Positions 15,493-24,043 of a stretch of 64,000 nucleotides of DNA are shown here, in pieces. The number at the start of each line of letters is the position of its first letter. Position 1 is the first letter of the stretch. The DNA is from an uncultured Lachnospiraceae bacterium. Lineage in GTDB: Bacteria > Bacillota > Clostridia > Lachnospirales > Lachnospiraceae. Below the pieces are notes generated by a model. That model made no database searches. It was not told the origin of the DNA and was given only the letters and a program-made list of their open reading frames with translations. The position numbers and the translations under genes were made by a program. The stretch spans positions 1 to 64,000 of the forward strand of contig CALWRS010000009.1 of assembly GCA_944384025.1 (NCBI GenBank). The letters run 5' to 3'.

Positions 15493-17412
15493 TCATCCCA
15501 TCAGCTTATGGCCGATGCGGTTTAGCAAATACCACAGCTTGCAGCCGCTCTCGTGCGCGAGCGGGTACGTGTAATACTCCCGCGCCGTTTGCACGTGCAA
15601 AAGCGTTGCTGCAACGGGCGTGCCGTCGGTTTGGGTAAGCATGGGTATGTGGTTGCGGAAGCGGATTTTTTTAATCCCAAGCAGCGAACTGTAGCGGAAC
15701 TGGCCGACCTTTGCGTTGTCCGCGCTCGTTAAGTTATGGTCGCATACGCGGCCGTCGTTTACGGCGTTATGGTTGCGAAAGGCAAGCGTACCGCCCTGTT
15801 CGGTTAAAATTCGCTTCCATGCCGTTAGTAAAACCGTATCGGTAATGTCGCCGTTTTGGTATTCGCTGGAAGCGGACGGCTGCTTGCTGACTTCCTCAAG
15901 CCATGCTTTTTGTGACGTATATACTTGCGTAATAAAATCAAGAAACTGCGACAGATACGTAAGCCGCCAATACGTAAAGTGCGGGGAAGAAGCTTCCCCA
16001 AGCGAAACCGGCAGCTGCGCCGTGCAGCAGGCAAAATCTACAGCGGAATAGTCGTCCTGCGTCGGGTCGTGATAAAGCAGGATGTCGCTGTCGCCAAAAA
16101 AGCAGCGGGAGATGCCTTTTTGGGCGCAGAATTCGTAAAGCGCAAAATGGCGGTCAAAGCAAGTCCGCTCAAACTCCTCGGTTAAATTTTCGGAGATGTG
16201 GCTGTACACTTCCTGAAATTTCTTTGCACGTTCGCCCAGATAATCGTCTGCAGCGTACCAGTTGCTTGTAAATCCCCGATTTGCTTCATCGCCCAAAAGA
16301 ATAACGTTTTGTCCGCCGCAGACTTTGCAGGCCTGCCGCAGGACGTCGTAGACGTAATCCTCACCGCCTCTGTGAAAGAAAATCACCGGACAGCTGCCTG
16401 TGAAGTCTCGCTGCACAAATGGCCGTTCGTGGCGGCGGTTTGCTTCAAAGAGCAAATACAAAAAGCAGGGAGTCAGCCCCATCATGTGCCGGAAGACCTG
16501 TCCAAGGTCCGGTTCGTATATGGACTGCGCCGCAACAAAGCACAGCACAAAATTTAAGACGTCATGTAGCATCCGGTCGCCTGAGCGAACCGGATTTTTC
16601 CAGTCAACGTCAATAAGATAGCGGATGGTCTTTCCATACAAAAACAGAGCGCCAAGCTGTATGGGAAAGAAAACCCATGCGTGACGGGCGCTTTTAAACA
16701 GCACCTCAATCGGAAATAAAATCCGCGCAAGGATTGCCAGACTGTTGGCAAGGAAGTAGGAAATATGACCGTAGAGCTCTTCATCTTCAAATAAGTTGTT
16801 AAGGAATGTAGCGCCGCCGGACGTTCCTCTTGCGTGCGGAAGAAAATCAAGCGCTTCAAACTGATACGCTACGCAAAGCACAAGCAGATAAAATAAAAAC
16901 AGGCGGAATCCCCATTTTTCACTGCGCCGCCACAAAAGCGCGAGCGAAAACAGCGGAAGAATAATAAGCAAATACGGGTTTTGCCACAACGAAAAGGCAG
17001 CTAAAAGAAGCGCCGCAAGCACGTAGCGAAGGGGCGTTTTCAGGCGAAGCACAAGCAGCAAAACCGTGCAGAAAGCAAACAGCAGTAAAGTCTTCGTTGG
17101 CTGCATCAAAAACAGCGCGTCAAAAGGAAAGAGAAGCGCAAAATACAGATAGCCGATACGATTGCGAATAGGAAGCGTAGCAAGCATAAGCAAATAAAGA
17201 AGCGCAAACAAAAGGGCAGCCTGCGGCCGTGTCAGCCCTGTCGCGTCTTCCCACACTTTCCACTCGGTCAGCTTGTCGGCAAACAGCGCAAGAAGGCCTG
17301 CGTTAAGAGCCAGCTTAACGATTGCGGCGGCGTACACCGAGAATACGTTTCGGCCAAGACGTTTTTTCTTTTGCGAAGGGTTTTCCAGTACCGACATATA
17401 TTTTTGCTCCAT
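15493..17412 (-). CDS. Polytopic membrane glycosyltransferase-like protein
   Basis: The 639-residue protein has about eight to nine membrane spans in its first ~310 residues. A cytosolic C-terminal domain (about 335-639) begins CPVIFFHRGGEDYVYDVLRQA and reads like a GT-A nucleotide-sugar transferase: an early strand-loop-helix, then GDSDILLY (about residue 450), which resembles a DxD metal-binding motif. No close named family came to mind. It may modify a cell-wall or spore-envelope glycan. The odd feature is position: it lies inverted between spoVAC and spoVAD, its stop codon touching spoVAC and its start region facing spoVAD. ATG 17412 is used here; an in-frame Met five residues later is also possible. 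Confidence 0.65.
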   Translation of the reverse strand: MEQKYMSVLENPSQKKKRLGRNVFSVYAAAIVKLALNAGLLALFADKLTEWKVWEDATGLTRPQAALLFALLYLLMLATLPIRNRIGYLYFALLFPFDALFLMQPTKTLLLFAFCTVLLLVLRLKTPLRYVLAALLLAAFSLWQNPYLLIILPLFSLALLWRRSEKWGFRLFLFYLLVLCVAYQFEALDFLPHARGTSGGATFLNNLFEDEELYGHISYFLANSLAILARILFPIEVLFKSARHAWVFFPIQLGALFLYGKTIRYLIDVDWKNPVRSGDRMLHDVLNFVLCFVAAQSIYEPDLGQVFRHMMGLTPCFLYLLFEANRRHERPFVQRDFTGSCPVIFFHRGGEDYVYDVLRQACKVCGGQNVILLGDEANRGFTSNWYAADDYLGERAKKFQEVYSHISENLTEEFERTCFDRHFALYEFCAQKGISRCFFGDSDILLYHDPTQDDYSAVDFACCTAQLPVSLGEASSPHFTYWRLTYLSQFLDFITQVYTSQKAWLEEVSKQPSASSEYQNGDITDTVLLTAWKRILTEQGGTLAFRNHNAVNDGRVCDHNLTSADNAKVGQFRYSSLLGIKKIRFRNHIPMLTQTDGTPVAATLLHVQTAREYYTYPLAHESGCKLWYLLNRIGHKLMG

Positions 17413-17492
17413 TCTTCCGGAATGTTTTTTCGGAAACTTCCAGACTCTATCATACCCGAGAAGACCGCCTTTGTAAATGCCTTTTGCGATTT

Positions 17493-17523
17493 TGCATACA
17501 AAATTCAGGAAAGGCGCATACTG
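17493..17523 (+). promoter_or_regulatory. Sigma-G-type promoter of spoVAD
   Basis: TGCATA (17493-17498) and CATACTG (17517-17523) are separated by 18 bases and lie 32 bases before the spoVAD ATG. They fit the forespore sigma-G consensus (-35 TGMATR, -10 CATAMTA) with one mismatch. This would give spoVAD-spoVAE their own promoter, needed because an inverted gene separates them from spoVAA-AC. Confidence 0.6.
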
Positions 17524-17555
17524 ACGGAAAAGAACGTTTCGTTAGGGAGGCGACC

Positions 17556-18596
17556 ATGAAAACAAAGGGAAAACAAAGCGTGGCTTTTGCTAAGCCGCCA
17601 TACGTTCTGGGGGAAGCTTCGGTTGTCGGAAAAATGGAAGGGGAAGGACCGCTTGGAAAATATTTTCATGAAATTTGTCCGGATCCGTTTGTCGGGAAAA
17701 AAACGTGGGAAGAGGCGGAGAGCGCACTTATGGAAAAGGCCTGCAACTTAGTGCTTGCAAACGCCGGCGTAAGGCGCGATGAGGTGAACTACATTGTCGG
17801 CGGCGACTTGCTCGCGCAGTTGATGGCGACGAGTTTTGGCGTGGAACGGCTGCAAATCCCCTTCTTTGGAATTTACGGCGCCTGCTCTACGATGGGCGAG
17901 TCTTTGACGCTTTCGGCGATGATGGTGGAGGGGGAATACGCGCAAGGCGTTTTAGCCGTTACTTCGTCGCATTTTGCAGGCGCGGAAAAGCAGTTTCGTT
18001 TTCCGCTTGCCTACGGAAACCAGCGTCCGGCCTCGGCGACGTGGACAGTTACCGGAAGCGGCGCGGTGATTCTTGGCAACGAAGCGTTAATGTCTGGGCA
18101 AAAGCAGCTGGCGCCGGGTGCAAAGGTGGTAATTACCGGAATTACGGTCGGACGGATTACCGATTATGGAATTAAAGATTCGATGCATATGGGAGCGGCG
18201 ATGGCGCCTGCGGCCGCGGCGACCATTCTTGCAAATTTCTCGGATTTCGGCGTAGATGCCAAAGCGTATGATTTAATTGTAACGGGTGATCTGGGAACGA
18301 TTGGCAGTCAGATCCTTTATGACATTACAGAGGCAAGAGGGGTTTCGATTCGAAAAAACCACATCGACTGCGGCGTTAAGATTTACGATCCTGCCAGACA
18401 GGATGTGCACGCGGGCGGAAGCGGCTGCGGCTGCAGCGCGGTCACCTTAACCGGTTACCTGCTGCGAAAAATGCGCGAAGGTGTTTATAAACGCATCCTG
18501 TTTGTGCCGACAGGGGCAATGCTTTCCCCGGTCAGTTTTCACGAAGAACTTACCATTCCCGGCATTGCGTACGGGATTATTCTGGAAAGGAAATAA
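17556..18596 (+). CDS. spoVAD: Stage V sporulation protein AD
   Basis: SpoVAD is the thiolase-fold, dipicolinate-binding subunit of the SpoVA system. The 346-residue sequence contains the characteristic GIYGACSTMGESL (about 108-120), HFAGAEKQFRFPLAYGNQRP and DSMHMGAAMAPAA segments. I chose ATG 17556 behind TTAGGGAGG; the frame is open upstream to 17322 but without a ribosome binding site, and that stretch overlaps the divergent gene. It is followed five bases later by spoVAE. Confidence 0.96.
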   Translation: MKTKGKQSVAFAKPPYVLGEASVVGKMEGEGPLGKYFHEICPDPFVGKKTWEEAESALMEKACNLVLANAGVRRDEVNYIVGGDLLAQLMATSFGVERLQIPFFGIYGACSTMGESLTLSAMMVEGEYAQGVLAVTSSHFAGAEKQFRFPLAYGNQRPASATWTVTGSGAVILGNEALMSGQKQLAPGAKVVITGITVGRITDYGIKDSMHMGAAMAPAAAATILANFSDFGVDAKAYDLIVTGDLGTIGSQILYDITEARGVSIRKNHIDCGVKIYDPARQDVHAGGSGCGCSAVTLTGYLLRKMREGVYKRILFVPTGAMLSPVSFHEELTIPGIAYGIILERK

Positions 18597-18601
18597 GAGC
18601 G

Positions 18602-18955
18602 ATGAATTATCTTTGGGCGTTTCTTGTCGGCGGCGCAATTTGCGCCATCGTACAAATCTTTATGGACAATACAAAACTTCAGCCGGGGCGGATTATGGTA
18701 GGACTTGTGATACTGGGAAGCCTTATCAGCGCGCTTGGCTGGTACAAGCCTTTTTCGGATTTTGCCGGCGCCGGAGCGACAGTTCCTCTGCTTGGCTTTG
18801 GAAACACGCTGTTTGAAGGCGTGAAAACTGCCGTAGACGAAGAAGGCTTTCTTGGTCTTTTTTTGGGAGGCCTTAAGGCAGGCGCGCTTGGCACCTCGGC
18901 AGCGCTTGTTTTTGGCTACATTGCAAGCTGGATTTTCAAGCCGAAGATGAAGTAG
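18602..18955 (+). CDS. spoVAE: Stage V sporulation protein AE (AEB type)
   Basis: A 117-residue protein with three to four membrane segments and the SpoVAE signature LGWYKPFSDFAGAGATVPLL (about 44-63), which resembles the matching region of SpoVAC. It completes the channel set of SpoVAC/AD/AE. ATG 18602 lies behind GGAAAGG and a strong terminator follows. No spoVAF or spoVAEA was found in the window. Confidence 0.94.
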   Translation: MNYLWAFLVGGAICAIVQIFMDNTKLQPGRIMVGLVILGSLISALGWYKPFSDFAGAGATVPLLGFGNTLFEGVKTAVDEEGFLGLFLGGLKAGALGTSAALVFGYIASWIFKPKMK

Positions 18956-18958
18956 AAA

Positions 18959-19006
18959 GCGGCAAGATGCTGTGATTTCGTTATCAGCATCTTGCCGCCT
19001 TTTTTT
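18959..19006 (+). terminator. Terminator after spoVAE
   Basis: GCGGCAAGATGCTG (18959-18972) pairs perfectly with CAGCATCTTGCCGC (18985-18998), followed by a T run. It lies between convergent genes. On the other strand it has no equally good T tract. Confidence 0.92.
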
Positions 19007-19865
19007 AGCGGAAATTCGTATAAGGCGCGTGACCGGACGTTATCGTTACGCCGCGAACTGCCGCAAGTTCTGATACGGAAACAATTTGATAGCCGTCGGC
19101 AATCAGTTCCGGAATCATAGCGCGTACGGCTTCCACCGTGAAAGAGTAGGAAGCGTGCATCAAAACAATGTCGCCGTCCTTTACTTTGCTCATTACGTTT
19201 GTGTAAACCGAATCGAACGAACCGTTGTTCCAGTCGGCGCTGTCAACGCTCCAGTTAATCAGCGGCGCGTTTACGCTTACTTGAACCTTTAAGTTGGAGT
19301 CGCCGTACGGAGGACGAACGAGAAAATTGGTAATTCCGGTCAGCTCTTCCAAAAGCGCACGCGTTTGCTCAATTTCCTGTGCAATTCCAGCTTCGTCAAG
19401 TTTCGAGAGGTACGGGTGCGACCATGTATGGTTTCCAAGCTCGCAGCCCTGCTCTACAACGCGCTTCATAACGTCTTCGTAGGAGCTGTTGTAGTTGCGT
19501 CCCCAGACAAAGAAAGTCGCATGCATCCCGTATTCTTCCAAAATGTCCAAAATGTCGTCGTAGTACTGCGACGGACCGTCGTCAAAAGTAAAAGCGACCA
19601 GCTTTTTCTCTGGGTCAATCCAAGACGTGTCAAGGTTCGAAGTATCCCATTCTTTCATAACTGCCTCCGTTGGTGTAGGGGATGGTGTAGAAGTTGGCGT
19701 CGGCGTGCTTGTGGGCGTTGGCGAAGGGGTTGCTTCCTCGCCCGGAGTAGGCGTTGCCGTCAGATCCAAAATGTCCGGAGCCGGAGTTGGCGTCGCGTCG
19801 TCGCCTGTGCTGCATCCAACGCACAGGAGCATTGCAAGCAGCAATACGATTGCACAGTGTTTCAT
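19005..19865 (-). CDS. Polysaccharide deacetylase lipoprotein
   Basis: The 286-residue product is a lipoprotein (lipobox CVGC, Cys18) with a Thr/Pro linker (about 24-66) and a NodB-type carbohydrate esterase 4 domain. Motifs are TFDDGPS (about 92-98) with the catalytic and metal aspartates, the metal-binding HTWSH, RPPYGDSN, and a late MHASYSF segment. It probably removes acetyl groups from peptidoglycan or another wall glycan outside the membrane. It lies 33 bases downstream of the class A PBP gene on the same strand, so the two are likely one wall-remodelling operon. Confidence 0.92.
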   Translation of the reverse strand: MKHCAIVLLLAMLLCVGCSTGDDATPTPAPDILDLTATPTPGEEATPSPTPTSTPTPTSTPSPTPTEAVMKEWDTSNLDTSWIDPEKKLVAFTFDDGPSQYYDDILDILEEYGMHATFFVWGRNYNSSYEDVMKRVVEQGCELGNHTWSHPYLSKLDEAGIAQEIEQTRALLEELTGITNFLVRPPYGDSNLKVQVSVNAPLINWSVDSADWNNGSFDSVYTNVMSKVKDGDIVLMHASYSFTVEAVRAMIPELIADGYQIVSVSELAAVRGVTITSGHAPYTNFR

Positions 19866-19898
19866 AAATTTGTTCTTCTCTTTCTAGTTGCTTTATTT

Positions 19899-22559
19899 TT
19901 ATGGGGTCGAGCTAAGCGGATTGCCAGCATGCAGCGGGCAAAGCTGCTTTAGCGAATCCGGCAGAATGTAAGCCGTATCTTTCGTTCCGCCGTGTCGTTT
20001 GCTCAGTTCCGTTTCTGTTTTGTTTAGGTACACCTTGCTGACAATGCTCGGGCAGGTTTCCGTTGCAAGAGCGCCGGACTCCGTACATATAGTCACTTTG
20101 GTGTGGCAGGTACAGGACTGGTAAGGAGCCGTACCTTTTGCGAAAATTTCTTCCGCAACGCAGTTGCCGCCTTCGTATTGGTTGCACAGTCCGTCAACCG
20201 CCAAGTTCCCGCACTTCGTACAGATTTTAGCCGTAACAATGGAAGAAGGCACTTCAAAATCCTTTTCCTCGCAGCCTTTTAATACGTGTACTTCCTCCAT
20301 GATGTTGCGCCACATATAGCGGTAATACGTGGAGTTTGTCTGCGAGAAGTTGTTGTCAAAGCCCGACCAGATAGCGGCGCAGTAATACGGCGTAAATCCG
20401 GCAAACCAAAGGTCGTAGTTGTCGTGCGCCGTTCCCGTCTTTCCGGCAACCGGAATATCAAGGTTTTGGAAGCGGGAGCGCGTTCCCGTACCGATTAGCG
20501 TTGTATCGACCATCGCGTCCGTTAAAAGGTACGCGGTAGACGCTTTCATAACCTGCGAGGACTTGACTTTGTTGTTGATTAAAACGCTTCCGTCGTACGC
20601 AAGAATTTGCGTGTAATAGCGGGGCGTGTGGTAAACTCCTTTGTCTGCGATTGCAGAGTAAGCGGCGGTCATCTCCAAAACGGAGCAGCCTGTAGAAAGT
20701 CCGCCAAGCGCAAGCGCGATTGTGTAATCGGAAACGCCGTCGCTCGCGTCGGTATCTAACTGGCTGAAGCCAAGCGCCTGTAAATACGACATCGCCGTGT
20801 AAGGCGTTACCGCTTCCATACAGCGCGCGGCAACAATGTTCATGGAGTGGTAAATACCGCGCCGAATCGATTGGAGTCCTTCATAACCGGTGCGGTACCA
20901 GTTGGTGACCGTTGCGCGGTTTTCCTCCGCGATGTTTTCCTGATCCGGGTACTCGTAGTAGGAGTCGTCAAACGTGCTCGCTAACGTAAAGCCACAAGTG
21001 TCAAGGGCGGGCAAAAACGCGGCAAGCACTTTAAACGTGGAACCGGCCTGCCGGTAAGTTCCGGAAGCGCGGTTTAATACGCGGTTGCCGACCTTTTCTC
21101 CGCGCCCGCCGTATTGGGCGACAACGTTTCCGGTCGAAGGCTCCATAATTACCATTGCGCTTTGGGGCTGCAGGGAAATCGAACGGGACTCCTGCACGCG
21201 GTATTCCTTTCCAGGGTACTCCTGCTCAAAATTCTCGCACATCGCTTCCAAAAACGCGTCGATTTTCGCGTTCAGATCGTCTTTATCCAAGGTGTATTTG
21301 TTAATGCCGGTAGAGCCTTTTTTGTGGTAGTACAGCTTGTCGGAGTCTTTGTAGTTTGCGTAATACGCAAGCAAGTCGTTTAGGTGATAGTGCGAAGAAG
21401 TACCGTCCGTAGCGACAATCGAAAGCGCGTACGACTCCGCCAGCTCGTAATAAGAACCTTCTCCGACGGCTGGGAAATTTTCCTCGTTTTGGTAGTAGCC
21501 ATCCATAATCGCCTGGATATCTTTATCCTGCGTGGAGTAAATTTGCAAGCCGCCGTTGTAAAGCAGACGATAAGCATCGTACGAGGAGTAGCCTTGCTCT
21601 TCTAAGTCTTCTACAACCTGCTCAATAAGTTCGTCAACGAAATACGAATAATATGAGTTGTTTGTTCCTTCGGTATATTGGTTATGCAGCCCGATGCGAA
21701 GATACACGTCGTCTGTGTCGGCAATCGCAATATCGTATTGCTCCTTCGTGCAAAAGCCGTTTTCGAGCATGTTATCCAAACAGTCTTTGCGCCGTCTGGC
21801 GTTGTCCTCCGGGTACTTGAGCGGATTCATGTAAACGGGCGAATAAGCGATGGGCGCTAAAACAGCCGCCTCGCTGATGGTCAGCTCGTCTACGTTTTTG
21901 CCAAAGTACGTCTGCGCCGCCTTTTGGATACCGTAAGCGCCGTTTCCAAGGTTAATGATGTTTAGATAATATTCCAAAATCAGCTGCTTACTGTATTTGG
22001 ACTCAAGCTTAATCGCCAAATATTGCTCCTGCAGCTTGCGGACAACTTTGTCTATCGCGCTCTTTTCGTTTCCTCCGGAGAACACTTGGTTTTTCAAAAG
22101 CTGCTGTGTGATCGTACTTGCGCCGTAATCCAGACTTTGTTCCTTCACAACCGAAAAGACCGCACGGAAAATACCGCGGATATCAATTCCGCTGTGCTCG
22201 TAAAAACGTTCGTCCTCCAGCGCGATAAAGCAGTTTTGAATGTCAATGGGAATTTCGTCGATGCTTACGTATTCGCGGTTGGAGCCGGCGCCTACAAGCT
22301 GTACGCAGACCGATCCGTCCGAGTAATAAATCGTGGAAGGAAAGCCTTCCGGCGTAACGCTGATGGAGTCAATACTCGGAGAGGTACGAATAATTCCAAG
22401 GTAAGCGCCGTAAGCGCCGTACGTACCTACAATCATGCAAAACGCCATAAACACAAGCGTCAGACGGAAAAAGGTTATGCGAAGCAGCGAGTAAATGCGA
22501 TGCTTGCCGGAGCGAAGCATTTTCTGCCGCTTTATAATCTGATGATAACTGTAGTTCAT
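19899..22559 (-). CDS. Class A penicillin-binding protein
   Basis: A bifunctional peptidoglycan synthase of 886 residues (PBP1A type). It has a cytoplasmic tail and one membrane span (about 25-50), then a GT51 glycosyltransferase domain with the catalytic EDERFYEHSGID. The transpeptidase domain has the serine motif STFK, the SMN motif in YHSMNIVAA, and KTGT. The tail of about 110 residues is rich in cysteine (CTKCGN...CTCHTK...), which is unusual for external PBPs and may bind metal or form disulfides. It has its own consensus promoter and is followed by a deacetylase gene. Confidence 0.95.
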   Translation of the reverse strand: MNYSYHQIIKRQKMLRSGKHRIYSLLRITFFRLTLVFMAFCMIVGTYGAYGAYLGIIRTSPSIDSISVTPEGFPSTIYYSDGSVCVQLVGAGSNREYVSIDEIPIDIQNCFIALEDERFYEHSGIDIRGIFRAVFSVVKEQSLDYGASTITQQLLKNQVFSGGNEKSAIDKVVRKLQEQYLAIKLESKYSKQLILEYYLNIINLGNGAYGIQKAAQTYFGKNVDELTISEAAVLAPIAYSPVYMNPLKYPEDNARRRKDCLDNMLENGFCTKEQYDIAIADTDDVYLRIGLHNQYTEGTNNSYYSYFVDELIEQVVEDLEEQGYSSYDAYRLLYNGGLQIYSTQDKDIQAIMDGYYQNEENFPAVGEGSYYELAESYALSIVATDGTSSHYHLNDLLAYYANYKDSDKLYYHKKGSTGINKYTLDKDDLNAKIDAFLEAMCENFEQEYPGKEYRVQESRSISLQPQSAMVIMEPSTGNVVAQYGGRGEKVGNRVLNRASGTYRQAGSTFKVLAAFLPALDTCGFTLASTFDDSYYEYPDQENIAEENRATVTNWYRTGYEGLQSIRRGIYHSMNIVAARCMEAVTPYTAMSYLQALGFSQLDTDASDGVSDYTIALALGGLSTGCSVLEMTAAYSAIADKGVYHTPRYYTQILAYDGSVLINNKVKSSQVMKASTAYLLTDAMVDTTLIGTGTRSRFQNLDIPVAGKTGTAHDNYDLWFAGFTPYYCAAIWSGFDNNFSQTNSTYYRYMWRNIMEEVHVLKGCEEKDFEVPSSIVTAKICTKCGNLAVDGLCNQYEGGNCVAEEIFAKGTAPYQSCTCHTKVTICTESGALATETCPSIVSKVYLNKTETELSKRHGGTKDTAYILPDSLKQLCPLHAGNPLSSTP

Positions 22560-22585
22560 TGTGGGGAAATACCTCCTGTCGTTCC

Positions 22586-22614
22586 ATTATAGCATTTCGG
22601 AAAAGGCTTGTAAA
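22586..22614 (-). promoter_or_regulatory. Sigma-A promoter of the PBP gene
   Basis: On the minus strand TTTACA (22614-22609) and TATAAT (22591-22586) are 17 bases apart, 27 bases before the PBP start codon. Confidence 0.75.
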
Positions 22615-22623
22615 TAAGCAGCT

Positions 22624-23271
22624 TTACAGCAGGTGAATGCCGTCCTCCAAGCGAAGATACGCGAGCGGATCGCCGCAGGAAAGCTGCGCTTGTCCGGCGG
22701 TTGCCTCCAGCATTTTTTTTTGGACGGAAGAAAGAAGCGAAGGCGGCACGAGGATGTGTGCCGTAACCAGCTCGGCGTATTCGGTACTCAGCACCGGAAT
22801 GTCGTTTTCGGAAGTTAAATACAAAAGCTTGCCGATGCCTGCGTAGTCCGTCTGTACCGTAACGGGGACAGCGGTTTCACGCGCAGCAATTTGGCAGGCG
22901 GCAAGTCCCTGTCTGACGGCGCCTTGGTATGCGCGGACAAGCCCGCCGGTTCCAAGCAGCGTTCCGCCAAAATACCGCGTGACGACGGCGCATACGTTTG
23001 TAAGCCCTTCGGAAACAAGCACGTCAAGCATAGGACGTCCGGCAGTGTGCGGCGGCTCGCCGTCGTCGCTGCACCGCATAAGCTCTTGTCGGTCTCCAAG
23101 TATAAAAGCGTAGCAGTTGTGACGCGCATCCCAGTATTGCTTTTTTATGCCTTCTATAAATACCTGCGCTTCCTCCTCGTTTTGAACGGAGGTGATGGTG
23201 GCAATAAAGCGCGATTTTTTTTCGGAAATCTCGCCTTGGCCGCCGCGGTACACATATCGGATGACGTCCAC
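22624..23271 (-). CDS. YigZ/IMPACT family protein
   Basis: The 215-residue protein matches the YigZ/IMPACT family: an N-terminal domain with KKSRFIATI, ARHNCYAF, SDDGEPPHTAGRPML and VTRYFGGTLLGTGGLVRAY, then a C-terminal DUF1949-type ferredoxin-like domain. Members are linked to translation stress control in eukaryotes; the bacterial role is unclear. I chose GTG 23271 behind AGGGAG; an upstream TTG at 23298 has no ribosome binding site at a proper distance. It follows the DUF4250-like gene on the same strand with a 51-base gap. Confidence 0.93.
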   Translation of the reverse strand: MDVIRYVYRGGQGEISEKKSRFIATITSVQNEEEAQVFIEGIKKQYWDARHNCYAFILGDRQELMRCSDDGEPPHTAGRPMLDVLVSEGLTNVCAVVTRYFGGTLLGTGGLVRAYQGAVRQGLAACQIAARETAVPVTVQTDYAGIGKLLYLTSENDIPVLSTEYAELVTAHILVPPSLLSSVQKKMLEATAGQAQLSCGDPLAYLRLEDGIHLL

Positions 23272-23291
23272 TTTTTTGTTCTCCCTTCTGC

Positions 23292-23319
23292 TTGACAAAA
23301 TATGAAGATATGTTATACT
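23292..23319 (+). promoter_or_regulatory. Consensus promoter facing the DUF4250-like gene
   Basis: TTGACA (23292-23297) and TATACT (23314-23319) with a 16-base spacer, on the plus strand. It points into the 3' end of the minus-strand DUF4250-like gene, so a transcript would be antisense to that gene. The next plus-strand gene starts at 23621, about 300 bases away. Confidence 0.6.
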
Positions 23320-23322
23320 AAA

Positions 23323-23496
23323 TCAGAGGAACTGGTTAAATTCTTTATTATACGTATAATTGATAACCTGAAGGCTTTGACACAACGCATCCATTTCCAC
23401 ATTTTCCTCTTGACACAGCATATCAAGCGATGCATATTTATCTCTAAGCAGTGTGTTTATGTAACTGAGAAGGATGACGGGGTCTTTTGGCAGCAT
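23323..23496 (-). CDS. DUF4250-like small protein
   Basis: A 57-residue protein beginning MLPKDPVILLSYINTLLRD and ending in NYTYNKEFNQFL. This matches what I remember of the DUF4250 family, common in Clostridia and of unknown function. It looks helical, without signal or membrane span. ATG 23496 follows AAAGGAGAG; the frame is open further upstream without a start signal. Its promoter is at 23544-23572 and it probably shares a transcript with yigZ. Confidence 0.8.
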   Translation of the reverse strand: MLPKDPVILLSYINTLLRDKYASLDMLCQEENVEMDALCQSLQVINYTYNKEFNQFL

Positions 23497-23543
23497 AGAA
23501 GCTCTCCTTTCTTTGCAACCGGCATTCTTCGCCGCGCTCCGAT

Positions 23544-23572
23544 AGTATAGCATGTTTTTTCGAAAAAGGCAA
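23544..23572 (-). promoter_or_regulatory. Sigma-A promoter of the DUF4250-like gene
   Basis: On the minus strand TTGCCT (23572-23567) and TATACT (23549-23544), spacer 17 bases, 48 bases before the start codon. Confidence 0.65.
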
Positions 23573-23620
23573 ACGCGAGCCATGGTTCCTTCAGGAAATA
23601 CGGAATGGAGGTGAGAACAG

Positions 23621-23851
23621 TTGAAACGTAAATTTCCTCAAATTGTGGCGGCGATAACCCTCGTTCTTGTTTTTGCATCGGTGGTCTTAACGTTTGTGGG
23701 AGCATTTCTTGACGGCAAGACAGCCGACGGACTGCTTTTCACTGGAATCTTTGGGTTTGTCTTCTTTGCGATTGTCGGATGGATTCTGATACACGTGTAT
23801 CAGCGTGTTCATAAAGACGACGTGACCGAAGAGGAGGAACCGAAGCAGTGA
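23621..23851 (+). CDS. Small two-span membrane protein
   Basis: A 76-residue protein with two hydrophobic helices (about 7-29 and 36-61), a short Asp/Lys loop between them, and an acidic, charged C-terminus (HKDDVTEEEEPKQ). The start is TTG 23621 behind GGAGGTGA. I do not recognise a function. No promoter is obvious immediately upstream, so the plus-strand promoter at 23292 may serve it through a long leader that is antisense to the DUF4250-like gene. Confidence 0.7.
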   Translation: MKRKFPQIVAAITLVLVFASVVLTFVGAFLDGKTADGLLFTGIFGFVFFAIVGWILIHVYQRVHKDDVTEEEEPKQ

Positions 23852-23855
23852 TGCA

Positions 23856-23885
23856 ACAAAGGACCCTGCAAGCAAGGTCCTTTGT
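23856..23885 (+). terminator. Hairpin after the small membrane protein gene
   Basis: ACAAAGGACC (23856-23865) pairs perfectly with GGTCCTTTGT (23876-23885). There is no T run after it, so this is either a weak terminator or a transcript-stabilising hairpin. Confidence 0.5.
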
Positions 23886-24043
23886 CAGGAATGAAAAAAG
23901 GGGAGAGCATCCCCCGATTTGGGAGGATAAGTTTACTTATCATTTGCTGACCGAACCTGCAAAGCTGGTGTGCTTTTGCAATCCGGTACAAACATAGTAT
24001 TGCCCGAAAAATGGACGTTATACAAAAAACGAAGGAGATTTTT

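Noticed and set aside
23302-23550. 82-codon plus-strand frame after the TTGACA/TATACT promoter
   Set aside because: It is the mirror of the DUF4250-like gene, lacks a ribosome binding site, and its start lies within the promoter spacer.
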